In this document: positions 33,176 through 41,800 of the stretch, in pieces
How the letters are laid out: each line of letters opens with the position of its first letter
Numbering within the stretch: position 1 is the first letter of the stretch
Assembly: GCA_017398945.1 (NCBI GenBank)
Contig: JAFQES010000005.1
Span: 1-58,653, forward strand
Length of the DNA: 58,653 nucleotides
Source of the DNA: Bacilli bacterium
GTDB taxonomy: Bacteria > Bacillota_I > Bacilli_A > RF39 > UBA660
Reading direction: 5' to 3'
Position numbers and translations under genes: made by a program
Notes under the pieces: model-generated
The model's database searches: none
Seen by the model: only the letters and a program-made list of their open reading frames with translations
What the model was told of the DNA's origin: nothing

Positions 33176-35047
33176 TTATTTTACTAATTTTCTTAATGCA
33201 TCTAAAATTAAAACCATTGCCCACGTATCTTGTTTACAGTAAATTCGTAATGCTTCATATTTTAAAGCAAATTCTTCTTTTGACATTTTGTCATAATTAG
33301 CATACTCGACAATCGCTTCTGTTCCATTTTTTACTACTAAATTATCATATGACAAATCAGAAAAAACTGGAAGGGTTTTTTTTATAGAAAATGATCCACT
33401 TAAATTTTTATTATAGTAATTAAATAATTTTGCTCTTTCTTCATCATATCCTAAATCTTTATAAATATCTGATTTAGTATTAATAATCCATAATAAATCA
33501 AAACCACGCTCGTAAAGTTTCATTAAAGGCTCTTTATATTTAGGAAATATACTAGCTAGTTCTTTTATTCTCCCTTTTTCAAAAGCAACATTTTGCGCAA
33601 ACAAAGTTCCTTGATCAGGATCCATTAATTCAATCATCTTTTTAATCATTTCTTCTCTTTGATCTGATAAATCACTATTTAAAAAGACATAATTATCTTT
33701 ATCAAAATCACAAACACCAGGTTCTCTTTCTATATGTAAGCTAAATTCAAAAGGCGATTGAATATAAGGCCACTCTCCTTTAAATCTTGGCATTGGACAA
33801 GGGAAAGTTTCAAAATCCAAATGATAAATAGGATATTTTAAAAGTTTTAAACCAGCGGCAATTTTTTCTTTATCTATGTATTCGGAAGAAAAAGAAAGAC
33901 AATCTCTTTGAATTTTATGAGCTGGATTAACAATCCATTCCTCGGGAATACTTAACATATCAATATACCCTTTATTAATTAATTCTAATCCTTTGATCCT
34001 TTCACCATTTTCATTCTTAAACCCAAAACCATTATGAATATAATTTAAAGAAGAATTTTTTTTTGGAATACATTTTCCACATATAGGGCCAAAAAATTTA
34101 CAACAATTTTGTTTTTTGTAACCACACCATTTTCCTAAATCACATTCTTTAATCTGAGAATTTTTAATATTATTTTCTAATTTAATTGCGTCTTGTAAAA
34201 TTATTTTTTGAAATTCTTCGGTAATTTTAGTCATATCAAAAAACACTACTATTTCTTCATTATCCGCAGATTTATTATAAATAGCTTTCCCATCAATATA
34301 AGTTCCATCAAAAATATAAGAGCTATTTAATACAGCTAAATAATAATGGGTATTTTTTATAGCTTCTAAGTTATTACTTTCTTTGTATTCTCCTTCAATA
34401 ATAAAGCGTTGGACAGCTAAATCATAAATATAACTTCCTACCCCATAACGATCAAATAATTTTTCGCGTTGTTTGTAGTATTTATCTAAAGGCATTTCGC
34501 TTTCAATATCATAACCTTCTATATCCTCTTTTAAATAATAAGTATTATCTATTTTAGCAAAAATAGAATATTTATCTTGTTTTGGATAATTAGCTTTTAA
34601 ATCAACATACTTGCGATTAGTTGTCGCTTTTACTTCAATTATATTTGTACCATTTTCCATTTCGTTATAAACATCAATGTAACAAAGATATCTTAATCCA
34701 TGGCGATTAAAATCAAAACATTCTTGATCTTTAGTTTTATACGCATATTTTGTGTTGCCCCCAAAATATTTTTCTACTAATATCCCAGCTTGAATTTCTA
34801 CCTCATTGTAATAAGGCATCATAGCTTCTAATTGAATATTTTTTTTATCAATTAAATCAATTTCTTCTTCATCTTCACCAATTTCATACATGCCTCCAAG
34901 AATCTCAGCTAATTGTTCTGCTTTTTCTTCTTTTTTATACTCGTCATAAGAAATATCAGCCTCTAAACGATCTTTCTTGACTTGTTCTAACGAAAAATAC
35001 CTGGCGCACCTTGTATAATTTATGAAGTTAGTTTTTGTAATAGCCAT
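33176..35047 (-). CDS. DUF2779 protein: predicted PD-(D/E)XK, Cys-rich and DEDD nuclease domains
   Basis: A 623-residue multidomain protein. The N-terminus (FINYTRCARYFSLEQV) resembles the start of Cas4-like nucleases, and HGLRYLCYIDVYNEMENGTNIIEVKATTNRKY carries a plausible D...E-x-K site (about 115-145). A Cys-rich block (about 298-325: CDLGKWCGYKKQNCCKFF, CGKC) could bind Fe-S. The C-terminal DUF2779 domain has IYHLDFETFPCPMPRF (about 408) and YCKQDTWAMVLILDALR (about 603), the Asp/Glu pair and final Asp of an RNase H-like DEDD exonuclease. Role unknown; a DNA repair or defence nuclease is inference. It follows a prepilin gene by one base. Confidence 0.75.
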   Translation of the reverse strand: MAITKTNFINYTRCARYFSLEQVKKDRLEADISYDEYKKEEKAEQLAEILGGMYEIGEDEEEIDLIDKKNIQLEAMMPYYNEVEIQAGILVEKYFGGNTKYAYKTKDQECFDFNRHGLRYLCYIDVYNEMENGTNIIEVKATTNRKYVDLKANYPKQDKYSIFAKIDNTYYLKEDIEGYDIESEMPLDKYYKQREKLFDRYGVGSYIYDLAVQRFIIEGEYKESNNLEAIKNTHYYLAVLNSSYIFDGTYIDGKAIYNKSADNEEIVVFFDMTKITEEFQKIILQDAIKLENNIKNSQIKECDLGKWCGYKKQNCCKFFGPICGKCIPKKNSSLNYIHNGFGFKNENGERIKGLELINKGYIDMLSIPEEWIVNPAHKIQRDCLSFSSEYIDKEKIAAGLKLLKYPIYHLDFETFPCPMPRFKGEWPYIQSPFEFSLHIEREPGVCDFDKDNYVFLNSDLSDQREEMIKKMIELMDPDQGTLFAQNVAFEKGRIKELASIFPKYKEPLMKLYERGFDLLWIINTKSDIYKDLGYDEERAKLFNYYNKNLSGSFSIKKTLPVFSDLSYDNLVVKNGTEAIVEYANYDKMSKEEFALKYEALRIYCKQDTWAMVLILDALRKLVK

Positions 35048-35048
35048 A

Positions 35049-35411
35049 TTATTCCTTATTTAACACATTAGCTGTTACAGTTTTTCCATCATAAGATAAT
35101 TTTATTTTGCGTTCTAATAAATCTTCGCATCCTAAAACTTTATTATCTTCTTCAGCTAAAAGATATTGTACTTTTATTAAGTCGTTCACATCCATATAAT
35201 ATTCTTTTTTTTCTTTAAATAATTCTAAATTATTCTCTCCATATAACTTAGCTTGCTTTTCAATTATTTTAAATGCATTTTCCTCTACAGTTATCTCGTT
35301 ATTACTCGAAAAAGCGTAAGATGCTTTGTTTATTGAAACTATCGCAAACACTCCAATTACGAAACTTAAAACTACCATTTCTAAAATTGTATAACCATTT
35401 CTATTTTTCAT
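35049..35411 (-). CDS. Prepilin-like protein
   Basis: A 120-residue pilin with MKNRNGYTILEMVVLSFVIG: basic leader, Gly-Tyr-Thr-Ile-Leu-Glu (Glu at +5) and a hydrophobic helix, then a small polar domain (Asn/Glu/Lys-rich) with one Cys. I use the ATG at 35411 because GGTGG lies just before it. It is one base away from the DUF2779 gene and 23 bases downstream of the deacetylase-like gene, all on the same strand. Confidence 0.8.
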   Translation of the reverse strand: MKNRNGYTILEMVVLSFVIGVFAIVSINKASYAFSSNNEITVEENAFKIIEKQAKLYGENNLELFKEKKEYYMDVNDLIKVQYLLAEEDNKVLGCEDLLERKIKLSYDGKTVTANVLNKE

Positions 35412-35446
35412 TTTTACCACCATAAAAATTATAACATAAATATCTT

Positions 35447-36232
35447 TTATTCTCCATTATTATTTTCACTGATTATTTCACTTAAGTTAACTAGCTTTAA
35501 ATCTCGATATTGAATATCTTTTATTAATATCTTTAAATTTTCTAAACTAATATTGCTATTAATCAATAAAATATCTCCACTAGCTATATTACTTTTATAT
35601 GAAATAATAGTTTGGTTGTTTATATCATAAGTAGGTTTAACTAAATATTTTGCATTTTTTAAGCAAATATCATAATTTTTTTCATTTAATACACAAATGT
35701 TCTTATTACTATTATTATTATTTAGTAGTCTTTCTAGTGTATCAAAATGTTCTACTTCATTATTTATAAGTTCAAAATAATTACTTTTTAAATAATTATT
35801 AACATTAACTAAAATATTAGCGGGAATATTTTTTCCTTTCAAGTATTCTGTTAAATTGTTTTCTCCATCAAAAATAAAAGCTATACTTTTTTTGGCTTTA
35901 TTTCCTCTAATAATAATCTTATCTTTATTATTTTCTAATGATATTTCTGGTTCTATTTCTTTATAAACCAAATAATAATCATTAAATACTCCTAGTGTTT
36001 TCATTTTAGAAAAGCTTGAGGTTTTGTCAACTTCTAAACCATTTAAACCCGGTATAATTGTATTATCAATTATTATTGCACTTACGCTTTCCGTTTTTTT
36101 TCTCTCACTGTTTTTTTCAATTTCTTGCATTAAACTACTTTTAGATTGCATAATTAGTGCAATTTTTTCTGTATAATAAAAACTAAATATTGTTAAACAA
36201 AATAACCCTAAAAATTTATATATTTTTTTCAC
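35447..36232 (-). CDS. Exported protein with a polysaccharide-deacetylase-like segment
   Basis: A signal anchor (MKKIYKFLGLFCLTIFSFYY) is followed by an outside domain. AIIIDNTIIPGLNGLEVDKTSSFSKMK and KKSIAFIFDGENNLTEYLKGKNIPANILV resemble the first strands of a NodB polysaccharide-deacetylase fold (S-I-A-F-I-F-D), but the His-x-x-x-His metal motif is absent, so it is probably not an active deacetylase. 261 residues. A pilus-associated or wall-binding job is suggested only by its prepilin neighbour. Confidence 0.55.
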   Translation of the reverse strand: MKKIYKFLGLFCLTIFSFYYTEKIALIMQSKSSLMQEIEKNSERKKTESVSAIIIDNTIIPGLNGLEVDKTSSFSKMKTLGVFNDYYLVYKEIEPEISLENNKDKIIIRGNKAKKSIAFIFDGENNLTEYLKGKNIPANILVNVNNYLKSNYFELINNEVEHFDTLERLLNNNNSNKNICVLNEKNYDICLKNAKYLVKPTYDINNQTIISYKSNIASGDILLINSNISLENLKILIKDIQYRDLKLVNLSEIISENNNGE

Positions 36233-36285
36233 TCATTATTCACCTAATTAAATATATGAAAAAAAGCTCACTTTATAATGAACTT

Positions 36286-36642
36286 TTATCCAATTTTACT
36301 CTTAATTAATTTTGCACATTTTTTAGGATCTTCTAACAAGATATCATAAACCATTTTATTTTTCTTAAGTTCATCTAAAAAGATAACTTCTTCTTTAGTC
36401 AGCGCTTTAAAAGGAATTTCTTCATCTTCAACCACCTTAATAATCTTGTCACTACCTAATAAATAATCAGCATTTACACCAAAGATTTGAATAAAATCAA
36501 TAATTGTTTCAGATTTTGGAGCTCTAGTCTCATTTTCATAACAACTGATTGACGCTTTACTGACTCCTACAATTTCTGCTAACTCATCTTGGGTTAATCC
36601 TTTTTCCAATCTTAATTTTCTTAATCTATCACCTTTAATCAT
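36286..36642 (-). CDS. XRE-family transcriptional regulator
   Basis: Residues 1-60 are a Cro/CI HTH (RLRKLRLEKGLTQDELAEIVGVSKASISCYENETRAPKSETI), with recognition helix KASISCYENE. The C-terminal 55 residues are helical (LTKEEVIFLDELKKNKMVYDILLEDPKKCAKLI). I use the ATG at 36642 with GTGGTGAT upstream; 118 residues. A dyad GACAAAATGTC lies 25 bases upstream, in the promoter region shared with the divergent XRE gene, and may be its own operator. Confidence 0.85.
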   Translation of the reverse strand: MIKGDRLRKLRLEKGLTQDELAEIVGVSKASISCYENETRAPKSETIIDFIQIFGVNADYLLGSDKIIKVVEDEEIPFKALTKEEVIFLDELKKNKMVYDILLEDPKKCAKLIKSKIG

Positions 36643-36666
36643 ATTTATCACCACGATTTTAGTATA

Positions 36667-36677
36667 GACAAAATGTC
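36667..36677. promoter_or_regulatory. Candidate operator between the divergent XRE genes
   Basis: GACAAAATGTC, a GACA-n3-TGTC palindrome of the kind bound by Cro/CI-type repressors. A second dyad, CTACT-TTT-AGTAG, lies at 36696-36708. Confidence 0.45.
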
Positions 36678-36749
36678 AACAAATATGGCTCCATTCTACT
36701 TTTAGTAGACTAAAAATAAAATTATAGATATAATTTTATTGTGATAACT

Positions 36750-36935
36750 ATGAACAGATTAAAAGAATTAAGAGTAAAAAACAAATTAACAGTTGAAAAA
36801 ATGGCGAAATTAGTAGGTATTTCCTATACTTACTATTGGCAAATTGAAAACGGAAAAAGAAATCTATATTATTATCTTGCTATAAAAATAGCAAATGTTT
36901 TTAAATTGAAACCTGATGATTTATTTTTTTATTAA
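36750..36935 (+). CDS. Small XRE-family HTH protein
   Basis: A 61-residue stand-alone HTH: RLKELRVKNKLTVEKMAKLVGISYTYYWQIENGKRNLYYYLAIKIANVFKLKPDDLFF. The phrase YYWQIENGKRNLYY recurs almost unchanged in the gene at 49510-49722. The ATG at 36750 has GTGATAAC just upstream; the GTG at 36741 would be the alternative. Divergent from the larger XRE gene across a 98-base gap with two dyads. Confidence 0.75.
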   Translation: MNRLKELRVKNKLTVEKMAKLVGISYTYYWQIENGKRNLYYYLAIKIANVFKLKPDDLFFY

Positions 36936-36980
36936 GAATATTATCATGTAATTATTATTTCTTTTTTAAAGAAAAACAGA

Positions 36981-37310
36981 TTATTCATCCGCTTTCTTGT
37001 TTGATAAAAACGTAACTTTTTCTGCAATAACATCAGTAACATATTTTACTTCGCCAGCCTTTTCATAAGAAGACGATTGCAAACGACCTTTAATTCCTAC
37101 AATATCTCCTTTGTGGCAATACTCACTAGTGCTAGAAGCTACTCCATTCCATAAAATACATCTTATAAAATCAGATTCATATATTCCTTCCGGATTTTTA
37201 TAACTTCGCGGAATTGCCACACATACGGTCGTTTTCTTCTTCCCGCTTTCAGTTTTTATTACTTCTGGATCAGCTGTTAAGCGACCTACAATAACTACTT
37301 GATTTAACAT
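36981..37310 (-). CDS. ssb: Short single-stranded DNA-binding protein
   Basis: OB-fold of the SSB family: MLNQVVIVGRLTADPEV, TVCVAIPRSY, YESDFIRCILWNGVASSTSEYCHKGDIVGIKGRLQ, VTDVIAEKVTFLS. At 109 residues it has no linker and no acidic DDDIPF tip, which in the replicative SSB recruits partners. So it is probably a secondary SSB (SsbB-like, competence or repair); the main ssb should sit elsewhere, usually between rpsF and rpsR. AAAGGAG precedes the ATG. Confidence 0.85.
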   Translation of the reverse strand: MLNQVVIVGRLTADPEVIKTESGKKKTTVCVAIPRSYKNPEGIYESDFIRCILWNGVASSTSEYCHKGDIVGIKGRLQSSSYEKAGEVKYVTDVIAEKVTFLSNKKADE

Positions 37311-37416
37311 ATTTTTTCTCCTTTCGAAGACACTATAACAAGGAAAATATTTTTGGTCAAAAAGCTATAATTAAATTATTGTAAGTTTAAAAATTCTTAA
37401 AATCATTTTATATTAA

Positions 37417-37462
37417 ATAAAAATAAAGAAAGTGTATTCTAAAAAAAACCATTTCTTTATTT
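37417..37462 (-). terminator. Terminator of sufB
   Basis: AAATAAAGAAA (37421-37431) and TTTCTTTATTT (37452-37462) form an 11-bp stem with a 20-base loop and T-rich flank, just past the sufB stop. Confidence 0.6.
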
Positions 37463-37471
37463 TAGTTAAAT

Positions 37472-38758
37472 TTAATATTTTAATAAACGATTTAACTCTA
37501 CTGCATATTCTAAAGGTAATTCTTTTTTAAAGTCATTTATAAATCCCATTATTAAAAGCTCTTTGGCTTTTTCTTCATCAAGCCCTTTACTCATCAAATA
37601 AAATAATTTTTCAGCACTTAATTTTGACACTGTTGCTTCATGTTCAATGAGAGAATTACTATTCTCCAATATATTTTTAGGATAGGTATTACTTATAGAT
37701 TTATCATCTAAAATTAAAGTATCACATTTTATAAAAGCCTCACTATTTGTCGCATTTTCAGTAATTCGCGTAGTTCCTCTATAATTACTTTCTCCACCAC
37801 TTTCAGCAATACTTTTACTAATGATACTACTTTTTGTATTTTTCCCTAAATGAACCATTTTCGCACCAGCATCTAACACTTGGTAAGATTTGGCATAAGC
37901 AATACTTATTGAACTTCCTTTAGAATTATCTCCTTGTAATATACATGATGGGTACTTCATAGTTAATTTACTACCAACGTTGCCATCAACCCAACTCATT
38001 TGACCATTTTCCGCAACAATAGCCCTTTTCGTAACCAAATTATAAACATCTTTTGACCAGTTTTGAATAGTTGAATAACGCATAGTTGCATTCTTACCCA
38101 CGAATATTTCTACAACCCCAGCATGAAGCGAGTTAACTAAATGAGTTAAAGCGGTACAACCTTCAATATATTCTAATGAACTATCATCATCAACAATAAT
38201 TATAGTCCTTTCAAATTGACCAAGTGCTGCAGTATCAATACGAAAATAACTTTGTAACGGACGATCTAATTTAGTTTTTGGCGGAATATAAATAAAAGAA
38301 CCACCACTCCACACTGCACCATTTAATGCGGTATATTTATTTTCATCGTATTTTACTAAAGCGTTAAAATATTTCTTAAATAATTCAGGATATTTTTGTA
38401 AAGCTTCATCAGTACTTAAAAAGATAACGCCATCACCAAATTTATTTTTGTGATAAACAACTTCACTTTCATATTGATTAGTAACGCCTCCTAAATAATC
38501 TTGTTCAGCTTTAATAACCCCCAAATCACAAAAAGTCTTTTTAACATTAATATCTACTTTTTCCCAATCATCTACTTTATCTTGCGTTTTCTTATAATAT
38601 AATATTTTATCAAAATCGATGTTAATTTCAGGCCCAAAATCAGGATTATCTAATTCTAAGAATTTCCGAAAAGATTGCAAACGAAAATCACACATCCACT
38701 CTGGCTCGTTTTTTTCTTTAGATAAGTTAATAATAAATTCTTCATCCAATTTTTTCAT
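37472..38758 (-). CDS. sufB: Fe-S cluster assembly scaffold SufB
   Basis: Core of the SUF Fe-S scaffold (SufBCD). Family motifs are clear: EPEWMCDFRLQSF at the start, FIYIPPKTKLDRPLQSYFRI, the beta-helix core GCTALTHLVNSLHAGVVEIFVGKNATMRYSTIQNWSKDVYNLVTKRA, SNYRGTTRITENATNSEAFIKCDTLILD and the C-terminal EHEATVSKLSAEKLFYLMSKGL. 428 residues, a little shorter than usual (about 465). In Bacillus sufB ends the sufCDSUB operon; here it stands alone with its own terminator, so the partners must be elsewhere. Confidence 0.93.
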   Translation of the reverse strand: MKKLDEEFIINLSKEKNEPEWMCDFRLQSFRKFLELDNPDFGPEINIDFDKILYYKKTQDKVDDWEKVDINVKKTFCDLGVIKAEQDYLGGVTNQYESEVVYHKNKFGDGVIFLSTDEALQKYPELFKKYFNALVKYDENKYTALNGAVWSGGSFIYIPPKTKLDRPLQSYFRIDTAALGQFERTIIIVDDDSSLEYIEGCTALTHLVNSLHAGVVEIFVGKNATMRYSTIQNWSKDVYNLVTKRAIVAENGQMSWVDGNVGSKLTMKYPSCILQGDNSKGSSISIAYAKSYQVLDAGAKMVHLGKNTKSSIISKSIAESGGESNYRGTTRITENATNSEAFIKCDTLILDDKSISNTYPKNILENSNSLIEHEATVSKLSAEKLFYLMSKGLDEEKAKELLIMGFINDFKKELPLEYAVELNRLLKY

Positions 38759-38863
38759 AATATTATCCCTTTGCTAATTTATATCATACAATATTATTTC
38801 AATTAAAACAATTGTAATATTTTAAGTTTTTTGATATTATAAATTAAGATAGAGGTGAATCTA

Positions 38864-39634
38864 ATGGCAATCAATACTTTGAACTATATAATATACCAAA
38901 GACATATCAAAACCAATCCTAATCTAAGTGTTATTGAATATGGTAATGATTGCCTATATCTAACTAATCCTACTTTTAAAAAAATTGTTTTTACATCACC
39001 TAATGATTTAGGTTCAGTACCTACTGAATGTTTTATGATTAATTCTCCAAAAAAATTTTTAGATATAATTGAGCTTAACTTGAAAACAGATTTAGAATTT
39101 GATTTTTTTAAATCAAAAGATAATGAATTAGAAAAGAAATCAGATAAAGAAATATTTACTCTTTATTATATGCCAATTAGAAATATTTTAAATAAACAAG
39201 AAATAGATAAAAAGGATATTTTAATTATTCGTGAGTTTTTTGAAGAATATAATAAGCTTATTTCATATAATGGCTACTTATCACATAATGCTTTAAATAA
39301 ATTAAAAGAAATGTCAAGTATTTTAAACTGGACTTTAAAAACTGAAAATTACATTGAAAATAACTATGCTCAACAATTACTAAGACAATATATTAATAAA
39401 CTAAATAATAATGAATATGCTTCGTTTAATCAAATTGAAAGCGCTGAATTAAGCAATAATTCTCAAGCAAATGAAAAAGGATTATCCCGTATTAGAATTA
39501 ATCCTTTATTCCCATCTTCTTCTAGCGACGAAGAGCCCATATTCCAAAGTAAAGCTGGATTCTTAAGCTTTGCTGCTCTTATTTATATCTTCTTTAACAT
39601 ACTTATTATGTTAGTTGCAATAGCTATAAAATAA
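38864..39634 (+). CDS. Tail-anchored protein, unknown function
   Basis: Not recognised. From the ATG at 38864 (GAGGTGAAT upstream; a GTG three codons earlier lies in the ribosome-binding site) it has 256 residues: a mixed alpha/beta soluble part rich in Asn, Leu and Lys, a Ser/Glu-rich linker (PLFPSSSSDEEPIF), and one C-terminal transmembrane helix (about 233-254) with two residues after it. So it is a tail-anchored protein facing the cytoplasm. Its stop codon abuts that of the convergent gene at 39635. Confidence 0.6.
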   Translation: MAINTLNYIIYQRHIKTNPNLSVIEYGNDCLYLTNPTFKKIVFTSPNDLGSVPTECFMINSPKKFLDIIELNLKTDLEFDFFKSKDNELEKKSDKEIFTLYYMPIRNILNKQEIDKKDILIIREFFEEYNKLISYNGYLSHNALNKLKEMSSILNWTLKTENYIENNYAQQLLRQYINKLNNNEYASFNQIESAELSNNSQANEKGLSRIRINPLFPSSSSDEEPIFQSKAGFLSFAALIYIFFNILIMLVAIAIK

Positions 39635-41410
39635 TTAGCTATTTTTTTTACGTAATAATTTATTTGTTATTTCAATTGCTTGATGTAAATTATCGTTTTT
39701 AAATGTCTTTTTTTCTTCAAACTCCTCAAGTAAGAATTTTGTGGAAGCATTTTGATATTCACTGCTTATAACGCTATTATAATATAAGTCTCCATTTTGA
39801 TAATCCTTTACAATATAATATTGTCGAGCAATTAATAACTTTATAATATTAACTTGATATACGTCAGCGCCAAAATGCAAGCAAGCTATTTCTAAATTTA
39901 TTTTATGATTAAAATAGAATTCCAAAATTTCATATATATTTTCTATACCATAAAATATAGCTTCTTTTTCTAATCTGTCTTTATCAATCATTAATTTACT
40001 AGAGGTAATAAATTTAGAATAATTTAAGTTTATTCTTTCTTTTTTAGCCAACAAATTGGCTGCTAAAAAACATTTGTCTGAATTATTCTTTAAATTATGT
40101 TTGAAATTTACTAATCCTAAATATCCTAATACTTTAGGATTGATATTGGGATAATTTAATAGTTTAGTCCCAATTTTTATTACTTCTAAATCATTCCCCT
40201 TTCGATAATAACTTCGCAATTTTTCTAAATTGTCCTCATACTCTTTTCTAGAGTCATATTTTATTTTTCTTAAAATTATTATCAGTTCACCATCATACTT
40301 AATTTTTGTTATTTCAATTTCTTTATCTTTCATGGCCATTTCTAACAAATATATTTCTTTATTATTGAGTCTATCAATTATTACATAACTATCGTCTTTT
40401 TTTAGTTGTTCTAAAACATCTATTATAGTATCCTTATAATCTTCAACTTTTATTTTACTATTTCTTATTAAATTATAAAAATCCTCAAAAAAAGAAGTTA
40501 TTTTGTTTGTTTGAACGTCCAATTTACATAAAGATAAGCTTAAACATAAGCTTTTATAATCCTTACTTGCAACATGCTTTTTTATATCATTTATTAGCTC
40601 AAACTCTAAGTAAGATATAGCCTCACTATTTTTTATTTTAAAATATAATCTTAATAATGATAATAGTGTTTCATAATAAGTTGTTTGATATGCTTTAATT
40701 GATTGCATCGAATATAAATATTGATATAACTCGGCATATTTTTTATTGGTAATATATTCAAATATTTCATCTTTTATGTAATCTCGTTTTGTATAGACCA
40801 TACAAAACATTTTTTTTAATAATTCTATTTTTGGCACACTAAGTTCTAATATTTCTTTATCTGATTTTTTTTCTAACTGGTTAAATGCTTGTTCAAAGTT
40901 ATTTCTTTGACAATTTTCAATAATTTTTCCTAGTTCCGTTTTTGAATCAACTTTAATTTTTATTATATAATCCTTATATTCATTAGGTAACTTTATCAAA
41001 TAATCAAAAGTATATAATACTAAAATATTAAAATAACTTAAACCGCTATTTAAATTAATTAAGGTTTTAAAATATAAAAATGCATTTTCATAATCTTCTT
41101 TTAAAACATATAATTTAAATATTTGATAATTAACAGTTTGCCAAGCATTTTTCTCTATTTCTTTATATTCCAAAAACCCTACTAATGCTTCATCATATTT
41201 TCCAGTTCTACGCAATTGTTTTAAATAATAATACATGCCTTTATTACTAAAAATATAACTTCCTCGGCTTACTAGTTTCAAAATATTAAACTCTTTGAAG
41301 TTATTAATGTAGTTGTGAGTAATATTATATTTAGCCATAATTTTTGGAGTTAATTTCCTACCATTTTCTTTGACACATTTTATTAAACTTACAACCATAT
41401 CAAATTTCAT
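39635..41410 (-). CDS. Winged-helix plus TPR-like helical repeat protein, unknown function
   Basis: A 591-residue protein. The first 60 residues (GRKLTPKIMAKYNITHNYINNFKEFNILKLVSRGSYIFSNKGMYYYL) look like the winged-helix start of AbiEi-type regulators. The rest is almost all alpha-helical, with TPR-like pairs (KYDEALVGFLEY, DYENAFLYFKTLI, NFEQAFNQLEKK, DYQNGDLYYNSVI). It resembles TPR-containing sensor or scaffold proteins, but there is no clear catalytic motif. Its stop codon directly abuts that of the tail-anchored gene. Confidence 0.6.
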   Translation of the reverse strand: MKFDMVVSLIKCVKENGRKLTPKIMAKYNITHNYINNFKEFNILKLVSRGSYIFSNKGMYYYLKQLRRTGKYDEALVGFLEYKEIEKNAWQTVNYQIFKLYVLKEDYENAFLYFKTLINLNSGLSYFNILVLYTFDYLIKLPNEYKDYIIKIKVDSKTELGKIIENCQRNNFEQAFNQLEKKSDKEILELSVPKIELLKKMFCMVYTKRDYIKDEIFEYITNKKYAELYQYLYSMQSIKAYQTTYYETLLSLLRLYFKIKNSEAISYLEFELINDIKKHVASKDYKSLCLSLSLCKLDVQTNKITSFFEDFYNLIRNSKIKVEDYKDTIIDVLEQLKKDDSYVIIDRLNNKEIYLLEMAMKDKEIEITKIKYDGELIIILRKIKYDSRKEYEDNLEKLRSYYRKGNDLEVIKIGTKLLNYPNINPKVLGYLGLVNFKHNLKNNSDKCFLAANLLAKKERINLNYSKFITSSKLMIDKDRLEKEAIFYGIENIYEILEFYFNHKINLEIACLHFGADVYQVNIIKLLIARQYYIVKDYQNGDLYYNSVISSEYQNASTKFLLEEFEEKKTFKNDNLHQAIEITNKLLRKKNS

Positions 41411-41473
41411 AAAACCACCACTAATAATAATTATAATATACCATATCTTTTAAAACCAGAAAAGAAAAAGAGA

Positions 41474-41728
41474 CTATTTAGCCTCAACAATTAATTTTAT
41501 AGCAGTTTTTTGTTCACCATTAATGACAATATCATTAAATGCTGGAATAACTACTAAGTTTTCACCGCTAGGAGCTACAAATCCTCTTGTAATAGCTATT
41601 GCTTTAATTGCTTGATTTAAAGAGCCAGCTCCAATAGTTTGGATTTCCACCACTTTTTTTTCTCTAAACATATTGGCAATTGCTCCTGCCACTTTACTTG
41701 GATTTGATTTGCTTGAAACTTTTAACAT
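41474..41728 (-). CDS. spoVS: Stage V sporulation protein S
   Basis: MLKVSSKSNPSKVAGAIAN, VEIQTIGAGSLNQAIKAIAITRGFVAPSGENL and PAFNDI..GEQKTAIKLIVEAK match the highly conserved SpoVS (Alba-like) protein over the whole length of 84 residues. In Bacillus it acts at stage V and in coat assembly and is sigma-H dependent. The start is the ATG at 41728, behind AAAGGAGGAAATAAT; the longer frame to 41827 overlaps the methyltransferase gene and its terminator. SpoVS-like proteins are also kept in some non-sporulating bacteria, so alone this is weak evidence for sporulation. Confidence 0.9.
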   Translation of the reverse strand: MLKVSSKSNPSKVAGAIANMFREKKVVEIQTIGAGSLNQAIKAIAITRGFVAPSGENLVVIPAFNDIVINGEQKTAIKLIVEAK

Positions 41729-41773
41729 ATTATTTCCTCCTTTTATTAGTACATTAAAGTATATGAAGTTGTA

Positions 41774-41800
41774 CAAAAAAAATGAAGTTATTTCTTCATT
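41774..41800 (-). terminator. Terminator of the rRNA methyltransferase gene
   Basis: AATGAAG (41781-41787) pairs with CTTCATT (41794-41800) and eight T follow on the minus strand. The methyltransferase stop (41788) lies in the loop. Confidence 0.7.

Noticed and set aside
35447-36232. Active polysaccharide deacetylase
   Set aside because: The fold-like strands are present but the metal-binding His-x-x-x-His motif is not, so I call it deacetylase-like only.
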